From assembly GCF_033439725.1 (NCBI RefSeq), contig NW_026944383.1:6510001-6574000 (forward strand): 64,000 nucleotides of DNA, written 5' to 3'. Each line of letters opens with the position of its first letter. Position 1 is the first letter of the stretch. Source of the stretch: Neurospora tetraspora. Its lineage: Eukaryota; Ascomycota; Sordariomycetes; Sordariales; Sordariaceae. Below the pieces are notes generated by a model, which saw only the letters and a program-made list of their open reading frames with translations, did not search any database and was not told where the DNA came from. This document shows, in pieces, positions 22,205 to 32,897 of this stretch. The position numbers and the translations under genes were made by a program.

Positions 22205-22507
22205 CTACCAGGCGCAAGGGCACGACCGCTCCTTCTTGGTCTTCAGCATCGCGTTGTACGAATCCATGCTCCGGTAAGCATTGCAGTTGAATGGCTCGAG
22301 AGTCGGAAAGTTGGACTCCTTTAGGGTGTGGGGCTGCAGAGGAACCTCCGGCTGTTCCTTCTTGGTCTTTAGCATCGCGTTGTACGCAGCCATACTCCGG
22401 TAAATATCGCGGTGGAACGGCTCGAGAGTGGGGAAGTTTGAAGATCTCGGTGTACGAACCTCGTAAGGAACACGCGACTATTTGTTCTTGCTCTGAAAGT
22501 TGGACAT
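22205..22507 (-). pseudogene. A6, A4-like member with in-frame TAG
   Basis: From ATG at 22507 the frame reads MSNFQSKNK then TAG (22478-22480) and continues SRVPYEVRTPRSSNF...YRSMAAYNAMLKTKKE...YRSMDSYNAMLKTK to a stop at 22205. Coding resemblance to A4 is kept on both sides of the TAG, and the rest of the frame is open for 90 codons. It lacks the first ~35 residues of A4. The RNA around the TAG can fold into a hairpin with the stop in a 10-nt loop (arms 22483-22489 and 22465-22472). Either a nonsense-mutated pseudogene or a gene whose stop is edited or read through. Confidence 0.7.
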
Positions 22508-23285
22508 GTTGAGAATTTCTGGGTGGCTGCAGTGGTGGGTTGCTTGGTAGAAGCAGGCTTGGGTAGAGGTGGGTAGTGTGTGCGAATGAGGAGGAAGAAA
22601 AACGGAGGAGGTGGGAGAGTTATATAGAAGCCTTGAAATTATAAAAGACCGTTCCTGTGAAGAGAATCAGATACGTAAATATGTACTCGATTCCCTTCAC
22701 TCTCGTCTCGAGTAGGTTCAAGGACAAATCTCCAAGGTCTAGCAGTTGTCACAGCAACCCTTTTCATCTCAACCTGGGTTGGTGAAGTACCAGTCCCCCC
22801 CGAATTTACCTGATATGAGCCTTGCCCCATTCACTCCGGCATCCCCAAGCGTTCTGTCTGCCGAAAATCATGATGTATGCTGGCCAGTTCTCCATATGTA
22901 TGATATGAAAATTTTTGTAATGACACAAATGCATATGGTCAAGTATCGTGTATACATTGGGCTTACGACCTCGGACACTCGACAGATGAGTAGGGGCTGT
23001 GGCAGATACAGCGGACAAAATTGGTAAAAACAACAGTGTGAACACTTCATGGAATCTGATCAAGAAGTTTCATGGAAAGCATTGGACACAAGTGAAAGAA
23101 TAAGGACAAGAGAAGCATGCAAGATTTCAAGATCTCCTAAGCTCGGATTGGTGACGGGAAACAAAAGATAGTGCTAATTTGCCTTCGAAAATCCCATATG
23201 TCCTTCCAGTTTCCTTCATCTAGAAAAAGAGCAAATCCACCTCTCCAGTCATGATATCCTCAAATGTGAACTTCTCGGTGGCATC
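22508..23285. other. Spacer between A6 and A7
   Basis: Holds the A6 promoter: TTATATAGAAG at about 22620, CCCTTCAC at 22693-22700 and the conserved upstream block to 22875. The rest shows nothing recognisable. Confidence 0.45.
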
Positions 23286-23944
23286 CTAATGAGTCGACGG
23301 GGCGGCGCCGTTGAAAGGCGGAACATTGCCGGAGTTCTTCTTGCCAAATCAGTTTCTGCTTCTAGAGTATAATACGCCTCAACTTTGGTTTGACAGGGAA
23401 ACTTACCGCGACCTCCTTGGAGGATTGACCAGGCTTTGGCGGCTTGGGAGCATACATAGAGTTCTCCATACCAGTGGTACGCTGGGGACGACTATGGGCG
23501 CGAATAAAGGAGCTAAAGTCGGGAGTATGGCCTCCTGCCGGGACATAGTTCTTGTGGTAGCCAGCCTGTGCAAAGTATCGAGTTAGTCTTCATTGCCTCA
23601 GTTGTCATTAAAGCCAGATGCATGTAGCCGAGTCATAATTCCGATACCCGTACCTTCTTCTTTTCCTCGTACTCACGATCGGCGTCGAGGAACCACTGTT
23701 TGACCTCTTCATCGGTCATGTAGTGCGGGGCATCAGTATCGTCGCCCTGCTTCTTCGAGGTCGAGGTACGATGCTGCTTGGACTGAGATTGCTGAGACTT
23801 CGGGCGATAATGCTGCTTCGGACGGGAATGCTGCGACTTCGACGGCTGCTGCTTCTTGGACTCGCCGCGTCAGGCATTGTATGCAGCCTGGCTGCGATAC
23901 GCATTTGGGTTGAATGCCTCGTTAGGCTTGGGGAAGTCTGCCAT
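23286..23944 (-). pseudogene. A7, type A member with in-frame TGA
   Basis: Exon 1 (23944-23654) starts MADFPKPNEAFNPNAYRSQA and meets TGA at codon 25 (23870-23872), where paralogues have a Ser codon in YNASRG. The frame then continues through a Gln/Ser/Lys-rich linker to HYMTDEEVKQWFLDADREYE. The donor, intron and exon 2 (23565-23407: AGYHKNYVPAGGHTPDFSSF, GMENSMYAPK) are all well formed. Unlike paralogues it has another GTAAGT donor after exon 2 and probably a short third exon ending at 23286. A nonsense allele by sequence. Confidence 0.7.
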
Positions 23945-24830
23945 TTTTGCAAGTGCGACGGATGGTGTTGATGTATGGTTCTGTTGGGTGCAGAAGGATG
24001 GTGTGTTGAGGAAGCAGAATCGCAGCAGAGGAATGAGGAGGGACCAATTTTATATAGAGGTGACTGGAAGTGAACGACTGGCGTGGTCTGGGAACCTCGG
24101 TACGTAGGGCTTGTGTTTAATCCCCTTCACTCGCAACTGATGACTGGAAGTTTCGAAAGTCTGACAGTTGCCGTCCCAACCATTTCACCCTAACCTGGAT
24201 TCGTCAAATAGTAGTCCTCCAGACCGGGCTCCCAAAGTATACATAAACCTTGACCCATTCACTCCGGCATTCCCAAGCATTGTATCTCCTCCGCAAATGC
24301 TGACGTAGGCTAACCCATCTTATGAGTCAATAACAGAATGCCATTCCCTTGTGACCAAACGCGTCCTGACAAATGTCAGTCATTATGTTTGCCCCATCAA
24401 ATGCTCGACAGCCAAGCAAGACTGTGGCGGCTAGATCATCAGAAAGACAGAACGAAGATCCAATTCATGCACACATGAAGAATCAAAAGGGTTTTCATAG
24501 GGACAAAAAGTGCAAGGGCCAAAATATTCGAGAAGAGAGCATGATATTCCATGAGTAGGGTGATGGGGTGTATTCTGGAAGGGTTGGGTCGCTCTAAAAG
24601 CTAAAACCGCTGTGTGATAACTTGATTCCCAGCTTTGTCTTGGGTGGAAATGATGGCTGTCATAACTATATACCCTTCCAACCCCAGCCCTGGCCATTAT
24701 CCATGTGTTTCCCCCATACCTCCAGAGCCGATGATGACGATTGTCAGTCTGATAGAGCGTGGTGGTCTAACGAACTACCATGTTAGCGTTTGGTGACAAG
24801 TGTATCAGCTCGAGGTTGTTGCACGTACGA
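23945..24830. other. A7 promoter region and spacer
   Basis: Contains TTTTATATAGAGG at about 24048, CCCTTCAC at 24123-24130 and the conserved block 24183-24305. No gene between there and the A8 stop. Confidence 0.45.
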
Positions 24831-25732
24831 TCACTTGCCGCCCTGGGGCTTAGCATGCTCGGAGGCCTTGAGCGGCGCATGCATGGAGTTCTTTAAGCCA
24901 GGAACATCGGCCTTGGATGCGGAGAACTTCGCGCGAAAAGCGCTGAAGTCGGGAGTATGACCTCCCGCGGGCACATAGTTATCGTAGTGTCCGGCCTGTA
25001 TCGATTGCATTAAGTCGTTAGTGAAGCTGTCCTGGTCGGTATTGTGTACATGTATTATTGGGCAAAGCTACGCACCGCTTTCTTCCTCTCGTAGTCGAGT
25101 TCCGCCTGGCGGAACCACTCCTTGACTTCAGCGTCGGACATAAAATGAGGTTCATCGGCACTGGTCTGGGTGCTCGAGCCCTCGGCCGGCTTGCTGGAAC
25201 GCTTCGTCTGAGCCTTGTGAAACTGAGGCTTCTGGTACTGCTTCTTCGAGGATTGCTGCTTCGAGGATTGCTGCTTGGGGGGATGAGTGCTGCCACGTGC
25301 AATGTTCTTGTTTGAGTTGTGCGCAGCCTGGCTGCGGTAGGCCTGACGATTGAAGGTAGTGTTGGCCTTCGGCATGTTTGACGGTTGCTTCATGGGAAGG
25401 CCGGCGTCGCTGAGTAGAGTGTTCTTGTGTGCGTCAAACGCAGCCTGGCTGCGATAGGCTTGAGGGTTGAAGGCATCGGGCTTCGGGATGTCGGGCGACC
25501 GCTTCTCGGGATGATCGACGTCGCTACGCAAAGTGCTCTTCTGCGCGGCAAAAGAAGACTGGTTGCGGTAGCCGTTGGGGTTAGAGGGACCGGTCGGCTT
25601 CGGAAAGTCGGCCGGTTGCTTCTTCGGAAGATCGGTGTCGTTGCGCAAAGAGGCTTTGTGTGCGTTATACGCAGCCTGGCTGCGATAAGCGTTGGGGTTG
25701 AAAGCGGCGCTGCGCTTCGGGAAGTCAGACAT
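24831..25732 (-). CDS. Type A modular protein A8 with four tandem repeats
   Basis: Exons 25732-25076 and 24995-24831 around an 80-bp phase-0 intron. Starts MSDFPKRSAAFNPNAYRSQA. Four repeats of about 35 residues (AAFNPNAYRSQAAYNAHK, GPSNPNGYRNQSSFAAQK, DAFNPQAYRSQAAFDAHK, TTFNRQAYRSQAAHNSNK), then a Gln/Lys tract with duplicated KQQSS, then HFMSDAEVKEWFRQAELDYE. Exon 2: AGHYDNYVPAGGHTPDFSAF and GLKNSMHAPLK. About 270 residues, no Cys, strongly hydrophilic. The intron shares GGACAGCTTCACTAAC with those of A9 and A11. Two CCCTTCAC motifs (25916-25923, 25935-25942) lie upstream of a TTAAATAG box. Intact. Confidence 0.88.
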
Positions 25733-26612
25733 TTTGGATGTGGTTGTTGTGATTGCGTGTTGTGGTTGTTGTGGTGTTGGATGTGATGGAAATTGTGTGA
25801 GGAGAAAATTTGAAGGGGAAGGAATGGAGGGGGGAACCGATCTTAAATAGGGCGACCGGAAGAGACGAACAGGACCAGTGTTCGTTGGAAACCTTGGTGC
25901 ACAGGACACTTGAGACCCTTCACTCGACCAAAGCCCCTTCACTTTCGGTCAGGTTCAAAAACTTTGAGAAGCTTGGCAATGTTGTCCTGACTCTTCCATC
26001 TTGACTCTTGAGGATTCCATCCGGTCAGGTGATGAGGCGCGGCAGCTATGGCGCTGAAGTGATCACGGGGACAGAAGCCATGAAAGATATATAGATACAC
26101 ATGAGGACCGATAGGAAGACATTGTTGTGTTAAAAAGGATGTATCTGGATAATTGCAGACCAAAATGTCGGTGCCTGAGATTCCAACCAAATGTTCTCGA
26201 GCTTGACAAAGAAGGCAAGAACGCCCGACTTGAAACTTCCCGCAAAAACAGGCCAAAACTCATCCTCGACACTCTTCGATTTGAACACATGTTTGAAACC
26301 CAAATGCCAATCAAAATTTTCTCATGGCTAAGACTGATCTCTTCCAACACCTAATTACAATTGGATTGCCATTTCTAGCTCATGCCTTTCCATGTAAAAG
26401 CCAAGTTGAATCCTGTTTCGATAGAAAATGACCGCAATCCCAGTCCTTCCCTGTGGCTGCTACTGCGGAAACAAAAAGCCGGTGACGATGCTGAATCTCG
26501 ATTGGCTCCATCAAAGTCTTCAAGATCCCTATGCTGAATTTTCCTAGACAAAAAGAGTTAACGCAAGTCCTAGTTATCTTTCTTGTGACAGTCAATATAT
26601 TTACCTTTTCCA
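25733..26612. other. A8 promoter side and A9 3' flank
   Basis: Carries the two CCCTTCAC copies of the A8 promoter. The remaining sequence to 26612 contains no recognised gene. Confidence 0.45.
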
Positions 26613-27355
26613 TCAGTTGCCACCCTTGGGCGTAGCAGGTTCCGAGCCCGAGACTTTCTTCGGCGCGTGCATCGAATCCTTCAGACCACCAACCTTGGTC
26701 TTTGAGGTATCAAACGTCCTGCGGAACGCGCTGAAGTCGGGGGTATGACCCCCGGCTGGGACCTAATTGTCGTACTTGCCGGCCTGTAGAAATTTGCATC
26801 GAGTTAGTGAAGCTGTCCCTATTGACGTATGTATGCGCTCCTGGATAATAGCATAAAGTTACGCACCTTCTTGTCCCTCTCATAGTCCGCTTCCGCTTCG
26901 GCGAACCACTGTCTAACTTCTGCGTCTGACATAAAGTGGGGCTCATGAGTGTTGTCGGTCTCGTTGCTGCTGGGAGTTCCCGCCTTCTGGGTGGCCTGTC
27001 CGTTGTAGCGCTTTTGGAATTGCTTCTTGCCACGGAAAGTGTTGTTGGAGGCGCCATTCGCAGCCTGGCTGCGATAGCCGTTCGGGTTGAAGGCGTTGCG
27101 GGGCTTGGGAAAGTCGTTGTTGACGACACGAGTGTCGGCGCGATAACCGTTTCGGTTGAAGGCCGGAGCGTTGCCGGCCTTGTGAGATTCGGTGTTGACG
27201 CGGACTTGGTGGTGATCATTGTTCGGTTTGAAGGCGATGCTGGATTTGTGAGCGGCATTGGCGACACGGGAAGCCTTCAGGTGGGCGTCATACGCAGCCT
27301 GGCTGCGATATGCGTTTGGGTTGAAGGACCCGTTGTGCTTTGGAAAGTCCGACAT
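26613..27355 (-). pseudogene. A9, type A member with TAG in the last exon
   Basis: Exon 1 (27355-26867) is intact: MSDFPKHNGSFNPNAYRSQA, three or four diverged repeats, then HFMSDAEVRQWFAEAEADYE. Exon 2 (26783-26613) begins AGKYDN, then TAG at 26763-26765 where paralogues have Tyr, then VPAGGHTPDFSAFRRTF...GLKDSMHAPKK down to TGA at 26613. As written, translation ends after AGKYDN, losing the conserved tail. The change from a Tyr codon to TAG is not the C-to-T type made by RIP. The stop could be edited or read through; otherwise this is a truncated gene. Confidence 0.75.
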
Positions 27356-27525
27356 TTTGAAAGTGTTGTTGTGTGCGAGTGTTGTGCGAAGGTGTGGTGT
27401 GTGGATGTTCTGATATTCGATGTATCGAAAGTTGTGTAAAGGAAAGAATTGGAGGAGGGAAGGATGGAGGGGGAGAAGAATCTTATACCAGAAATTAAAT
27501 TCCAGAACCTGTGGTGATCAGGAAG

Positions 27526-27533
27526 CCCTTCAC
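27526..27533 (-). promoter_or_regulatory. GTGAAGGG motif of the A9 promoter
   Basis: CCCTTCAC on the plus strand, inside AGAACCTGTGGTGATCAGGAAG-CCCTTCACTGCCAG. The same context occurs three times upstream of A11. Confidence 0.5.
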
Positions 27534-27652
27534 TGCCAGTCCTGAACATAACGGCTATTCACCTTGACATGCCTTGTATTGTGAACCTTGGGAGACTTGG
27601 CGAATTCGTCCCATCGTTGGGGATTGAACATGGATATGTTCAAGGACCAGTC

Positions 27653-27775
27653 TTAGTGTTCAATATACAGGACTGAACAATAACCTCGGGGTATACTTTT
27701 GTCGTTAGGGACCCTGAAATTGTTGAAATCAGGAGGCATGCTTCCTGCCGAGACATAGTCGTCGAAGGTTCCGGC
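27653..27775 (-). pseudogene. Orphan type A last exon (A10)
   Basis: A CAG acceptor is followed by AGTFDDYVSAGSMPPDFNNF, the family's last-exon signature, then a diverged tail ending at TAA. No NSMHA motif and no partner exon 1 were found upstream. A relic of a deleted member. Confidence 0.7.
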
Positions 27776-28270
27776 CTGTGGCAAACCTGAAGTTAGCGAT
27801 TACCGTCCCCGTTGTTTTGTGTATGTCTTTGAACGAAAGAAACGTGTACGATGTCAACAGAAAGATGGGCAAGTTGGTGCAGGAAAACAGTAAGCCGGAA
27901 GAGCCGTAATAGACCTTGTAGTACCAGTGTATAAACAGATTAATCGGAAAAAGCCAGAAAATGAATGATTAACTAAACATTGTCACCATGTGTAGTAGCA
28001 AAAGAACACTATGCAGACAAGTTTGTAATTTGATAACATTATGCCATATGAACTCTCAAGTCACTGCGTGGTTGATGCATTTAACGATAAAACATTGGCC
28101 CCCATTTTAATTCTTCCCTGCTATCTGTTGTTCATTCTCAATCGGCAGTCTCAAACGGCGTCTTCGGGGTCTAGGGGATCGTAACATCGAATTCTGCCTA
28201 GGTAGAAAAACGTTAGTACAAGACATAATTATGGGGCGTCCTGCGGGAACTTGATATATCTACCTCTCCG
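27776..28270. other. Spacer
   Basis: A+T-rich, no family exon and no other coding frame recognised. Confidence 0.4.
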
Positions 28271-29151
28271 TCACTTGCGATGCTCGGGCTGGGCAGGCTC
28301 AGCAGCCTTCGGCGCGTGCATCGAGTTTTTCATTCCAGGGCACTTAGTCTCCGAGGCAGCGAACTTGCGGTGGAAATCGCTGAAGTCCGGGGTGTGGCCC
28401 CCGGCTGGGACGTAGTTGTCATAGTGACCAGCCTGCATCAAGGCAATGAGTTAGTGAAGCTGTCCTGATTTGCATGTGTGTTCATAGACCATAATGTTGA
28501 GTTACTAACCTTCTTCTTTCGCTCGTAGTCGACCTCTGCTTGACGGAACCACTCCTTGACCTCGGCATCCGACATATAGTGAGGCTCGTCGGTGTTCTTG
28601 GCCTTGCTGTGGGTAGTCTGTGTCTGCTTGGTGGCCCATTTATTCTCGGGCTTGCGGAACTGCTGCATCCTGGGAGTATGGACGCCGCCATGTGAGACGT
28701 TCTTGTGGGAGGTATGAACAGCCTGACCACGATAGGCATTGGGGTTGGATGAGCTGCTAGGCTTGGGAGCATCCATGCTGCCAGTCGCAGCGTTCTTGTG
28801 GGTGTTGTAGGAAGCCTGGCTGCGGTAGGCAAGGGGGTTGAAAGAGCTGGTCGGCTTGGGAACATCGACGTTGCCAGCTGCAGTGTTCTTCTCGCCGGTA
28901 TGAGCAGCCTTGTTGCGATAGGCAGTATGGTTGGAAAAGCAGGTGGGCTTGGGGGCGTTGACGCGAATCGTTGAGGTGTTTTTGTGGGCGTTGTAGGAAG
29001 CCTGGCTGCGATAGGCACTAGGGTTGACCGAGCTGCTGGACTTGGGGGCATTCATGTTGCCAGCCAAGGCGTTCTTGTGGGCGTTGTATGCAGCCTGGCT
29101 GCGATACGCATTGGGGTTGAACGAATCGTTGCGCTTGGGAAAGTCGGACAT
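28271..29151 (-). CDS. Type A modular protein A11 with five to six repeats
   Basis: Exons 29151-28510 and 28432-28271, 77-bp phase-0 intron. Starts MSDFPKRNDSFNPNAYRSQA. Repeats of about 32 residues: FNPNAYRSQAAYNAHKN, VNPSAYRSQASYNAHKN, SNHTAYRNKAAHTGEKN, FNPLAYRSQASYNTHKN, SNPNAYRGQAVHTSHKN, each followed by a short spacer ending DAPKPSSS-like. Then HYMSDAEVKEWFRQAEVDYE. Exon 2: AGHYDNYVPAGGHTPDFSDF and GMKNSMHAPK. About 267 residues and intact. The longest repeat array of the family; even-numbered repeats resemble each other, hinting at duplication of repeat pairs. Confidence 0.88.
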
Positions 29152-29309
29152 TTTGAAAGTGTCGATGTCGGGTGTTTGGGTTGTTGTGTTTTGGTGGTAT
29201 GTTTGAATGTTTTGTTTGGATGTCGTGATATTCGATATGTCATCGAATGTTGTGTAAGGAAAACAATTGAGGAGGAGGAATTTCGAAGGGAGGGGAATTT
29301 TATATGGCA

Positions 29310-29475
29310 ACTGATTTCCAGAACCTGTGATGTTCAGGCAGCCTATTCACCGACAGCTGAATTCGAGAACCTGTGGTGATTAGGAAGCGTGTTCACCAGC
29401 CCTTGAGCCCGAGGACCTGTGGTGATGAGCAACACCCCTGTTCACTGCCAGTCCTGAAGTTCATTCACCTTCACA
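29310..29475. repeat. Triplicated ~60-bp promoter unit of A11
   Basis: Three imperfect copies of (C)AGAACCTGTGGTGATxAGG followed by a TTCAC box lie at about 29321, 29367 and 29410; a single copy sits in front of A9 at about 27503. They lie just upstream of the A11 TATA-like TTTTATATGG (about 29300). Confidence 0.7.
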
Positions 29476-30218
29476 TAGCATTGTGAACCTTTGAAGGCTC
29501 GGCACTCTTGTACCATCCTTTGGAGATTAAACATGGATCTGTCAGGACCAGCCTCAGTACCGCAAGGACCTGGGATGTTGAGAACGGAAGGGGGGATGGA
29601 GAGTGCTGTTTTGACAACACGCTTGTAGAAAGAAGAACGCAGAGGAAGAACAGGCCCCTACAGCAAGCAAATGAAGACAGTACTGTGAACCAAGGCGTCT
29701 ATAACCATGCGCGCTCGTTGCGAGAGAGTGTAGAGACACCAAACGCGTCAATTCCGGAGACACTTGAGAAGAGAAAGACAAAACAAGCATTGAAACAACT
29801 CGAAATAAACAGAAGCGAACATTAATGGGAAATGTAAGAATCAAGAGAAGATCTGACATGATTTGACCTCAACGAGTATGATGTATGAGGTATTTCGGGA
29901 ACTTATCTGATAGGTAACTGCTATACACCGACGTATCTACCAGATGTCCTAACTTTTGCACCGAATGCCTTCTTTTCTGCTCACCCCAGCTAAGAAGACT
30001 TCTTCGAACGTCTAAACGCAGTATTGCCAAATTGTCTTCTTAGCTACGTGTAGATTGGTGTCGCTCAACTTTGTCTTCCTCAGTAGGTGTTGCTTCGCGG
30101 GTCGGTATGACGGTAGTGACAGCCTGGGCGTTACCGACTTTTCTTTGGACACTAGAAGTTAGTTTTCGAAACAGAAAAATAGTAGGCCTAGCTGGGTGTA
30201 ATTCTTACCTACCTACCA
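29476..30218. other. Spacer between A11 and A12
   Basis: No family exon, RNA gene or other coding frame recognised. Confidence 0.4.
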
Positions 30219-30433
30219 CTACTGCTTGCTGGACTCGGCAGCCTCATCTGCCTTGCCCGACTTGTTGGCATGCATCGAGTTAGCCAAGCCCTTGGGCTTC
30301 GGATCGTTGTTGGAAGCCATGGAGTTGCTAAAATTGGGAGGCACGCCTCCCGCCGGCGCGCTTGCCCTTGCCGTGGTTTCCACGGTAAGTGTTTACGGCC
30401 GAAAGGCTTCGGGGTGTTGTTGCGGCCCGCCAT
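30219..30433 (-). pseudogene. A12, short degenerate type A relic
   Basis: From ATG at 30433 the frame gives MAGRNNTPKPFGRK; one base out of frame it continues NTYRGNHGKGKRAG, and in a third frame GGVPPNFSNSMASNNDPKPK and GLANSMHANK to TAG at 30219. Family motifs are thus spread over three frames by two indels. There is no acidic helix and no intron. Confidence 0.65.
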
Positions 30434-31200
30434 TTTTTCGGGTGTCGAAAGGATATCGTTGAGCGTCGAGCGATGCGCCGACGGCAGAGAAGGAAGAATG
30501 GGAAGGATTTGGAAGAAGAGGAGGTTCTTTATAGGAAGCAGCGACAGGCAGACAAAACCCACCGCGACGATAAGCCTTGAGCTGGTGAAGGGTAGGTATT
30601 ATCCCCTTCATTTGGGCCACGCCGGAAGTTCCATTTCAAACATGCATCCAAAGTGCAGGTGAAGGTGAAAAGAGGGGTGGAGGGGCACTTGGGCCAGAGC
30701 GTGGGAAGGACGTCTGTCGACGTGCCAAGAACATCAACACCTGTTAATGCACTATCAGTTTCTTGCTTAACAGTGGCGGCAATCCCGATAGCGCCGCATC
30801 TCATTGAGCAGCGACCCACTTTCCAAGTTCGACATGCAGGGCAATGCCGTGAGTGCAGGCAACAATCTCGCACCGACAACTTCAAGGAAACCAAATTTAG
30901 AAGGAGCGAACAATCGACTTGTGTTTCAAATTTCAAGTATCTACGTATTTTTGATGTACCATATCATCGATATAATGGAAAGAGAGAAGCATCGATTTCG
31001 TAACTACTGCTACCCTTGAGATACCAGATCTCACTTCCTTAACACCGAGGGCATGTTCCCCGTGCCACAGTAGGCGCATTGTATGTTACCAGTATTGCGT
31101 TCTCATTTTCTACTCCACCTTCTTCAAAATGTTGGCCCTTTTGACTTCTTCCTGACTTCCAGGGATCAAGAATAAGGTAGATGAGCCGGAGGGAAGATGC
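30434..31200. other. Spacer between A12 and B1
   Basis: Marks the border between the type A and type B parts of the cluster. No gene recognised. Confidence 0.4.
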
Positions 31201-31537
31201 TCAGTCCTTCGGGTCCTCCTTCTTTGCAAAGCAGGAGCCCGCTAGGCCCTTGTTGCCCAAAGGAAGCGGATTCTCCATTTTGGCCTTGGAGGTTTCGTGG
31301 TCTGCAGCCTGGTATGACTGCTCGCCGGCCTAATATCCGAGTAAGCAACAATCTCAAATGTCGTAGACACTGGGTGTTTTCTGGTGACTGTACCTTCTGC
31401 GTCTCTCTTTTCGGAGACTTAGCAAAGAATGCCTTCACTGCCGCATCCTCCTCCGGGGTAGGGCCGTATTTTTTGCGGTAGGTGGCCTTGCCTTTTCCTT
31501 TGTTGGAATGAGCCTTGCGGTTGTTGTTTGGAACCAT
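31201..31537 (-). CDS. Type B modular protein B1
   Basis: Exons 31537-31394 and 31329-31201, 64-bp phase-0 intron. About 90 residues. Exon 1: MVPNNNRKAHSNKGKGKATY, then KKYGPTPEEDAAVKAFFAKS. Exon 2: AGEQSYQAADHETSKAKMEN followed by PLPLGNKGLAGSCFAKKEDP. It has the same logic as type A: an acidic amphipathic helix at the end of exon 1, a phase-0 intron, then an exon beginning AG and carrying a GL(x)xS signature. Hence A and B are probably ancient paralogues. CCCTTCAC (31762-31769) and its inverse GTGAAGGG (31789-31796) flank the promoter as a near palindrome. Intact. Confidence 0.8.
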
Positions 31538-32397
31538 TTTGAGATGTTGTAAGTGTCCGTGTAAGGTAGCTTTACTAGGTTTGGCTGGAGAGAGGGCGCA
31601 GAATGTTTGACGGCCTCGTTACTGGAGTCGCTGTGCTTTGGTGGTTGCGGCACAGACAGAGATAATTGGCTGTGTTCTGTGATGTTGAAAGGAGAAAGGA
31701 AAGCGGGAGATCTGGTGCGCTTAAATAGGGTACGGGAGAGGCCCTGGCAAATATTCCAGGGCCCTTCACCGTGAACAGTAGAGTGGTGGTGAAGGGTAAC
31801 AAGAAGCAAAAGATCAGAAAAAGGTTTTATACTACGGAATTGTTGGCAAACCTATAAGGTATCGTAAGGTTAGGTGGAGCAGGGTCGGTTCATTCACTTG
31901 ACGAGTACCTACTAAAGGTTGGTGAAGGGTAAATTCGAATTCCCAGATTATGTTCTGGATAACCGAAGAGACGAAAGAAGATTATACCGGTTCCTCCAAA
32001 TGGCGCCTGTTTCGTTTACTCATCCAGCCTCCTGGTCAATAGCAATGTCCCAAGTGTCATGCCGTACAGGCTCGGGACGCGGGAGGGCTTGGATTTATTG
32101 AGAGAAGGTGAAAACAAAATTAAACGAAGGTAATGGTGAAGAGTAGAGGAACTGATTATTGGAAGAAAGCGACAGAGATATACCTTATATAATTGGTTTA
32201 GAAGTTTCAATGGAAATGTTACTAAAAGCAAAAGCAGCCTATAAATAAATGTAGATGTAGGAGCGGGTATACAATCCACTGCCTAAGGGAAAATGGCAAG
32301 TAAGAAGCATTGATTCCGTCTATTAACCTTGTGTCACTTGATAATGACTTCCTTCCTACCGAGGGACAGGCTCCCTCTTGCCCTAATACTCGGTAGG
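31538..32397. other. B1 promoter and spacer
   Basis: TTAAATAGGG (about 31720) and the inverted CCCTTCAC/GTGAAGGG pair belong to B1. Nothing else recognised. Confidence 0.45.
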
Positions 32398-32655
32398 TGT
32401 TCTCCTTAATGTCCTCCTTATCTTCCGCCCTCCTTCTGCGTCCTTTATTATCTGTAGAATCAAATGTTTGCCTTTCCGATGGTATTCTCCTTGAATTTCC
32501 TCCTTATCCTCCGCCCTCCTTCTGCGTCCTTTATCATTTGTAGAATTAAATGTTTGCCTTCCCGATGGTATTCTCCTTGAATGTCCTCCTTATCCTCCGC
32601 CCTCCTTCTGCGTCCTTTATCATCTGCAGAATCAAATGTTTGCCTTCCCGACGGG
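32398..32655. repeat. 86-bp tandem repeat, three copies
   Basis: Three copies with period 86 bp, each containing TCCGCCCTCCTTCTGCGTCC, then TTATCATxTGTAGAATCAAA, then GTTTGCCTT(C/T)CCGATGG. Landmark GTTTGCC occurs at 32466, 32552 and 32638. No coding content recognised. Confidence 0.9.
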
Positions 32656-32897
32656 ATCTCTGTGGTGTCGTGGTAAACGACAACGAGTCTGTTCTTCCTA
32701 TCTGGTTTCCTCCTGCTCCAAGATGTTCACCTTTCTCGTTGACTTCCTCGCTTTCAGACTTCAGAGACTGTGACAACTCGACCAAAAAAAACATGTCGTT
32801 AAAGATAGAGATAAGGTAGCTTGAAGATCCTCCAACTGCTTCACGTCGTCGTGATACTTGAGGTTAATGTCGTCGAAATCGGAGGGACGAGAAATGC

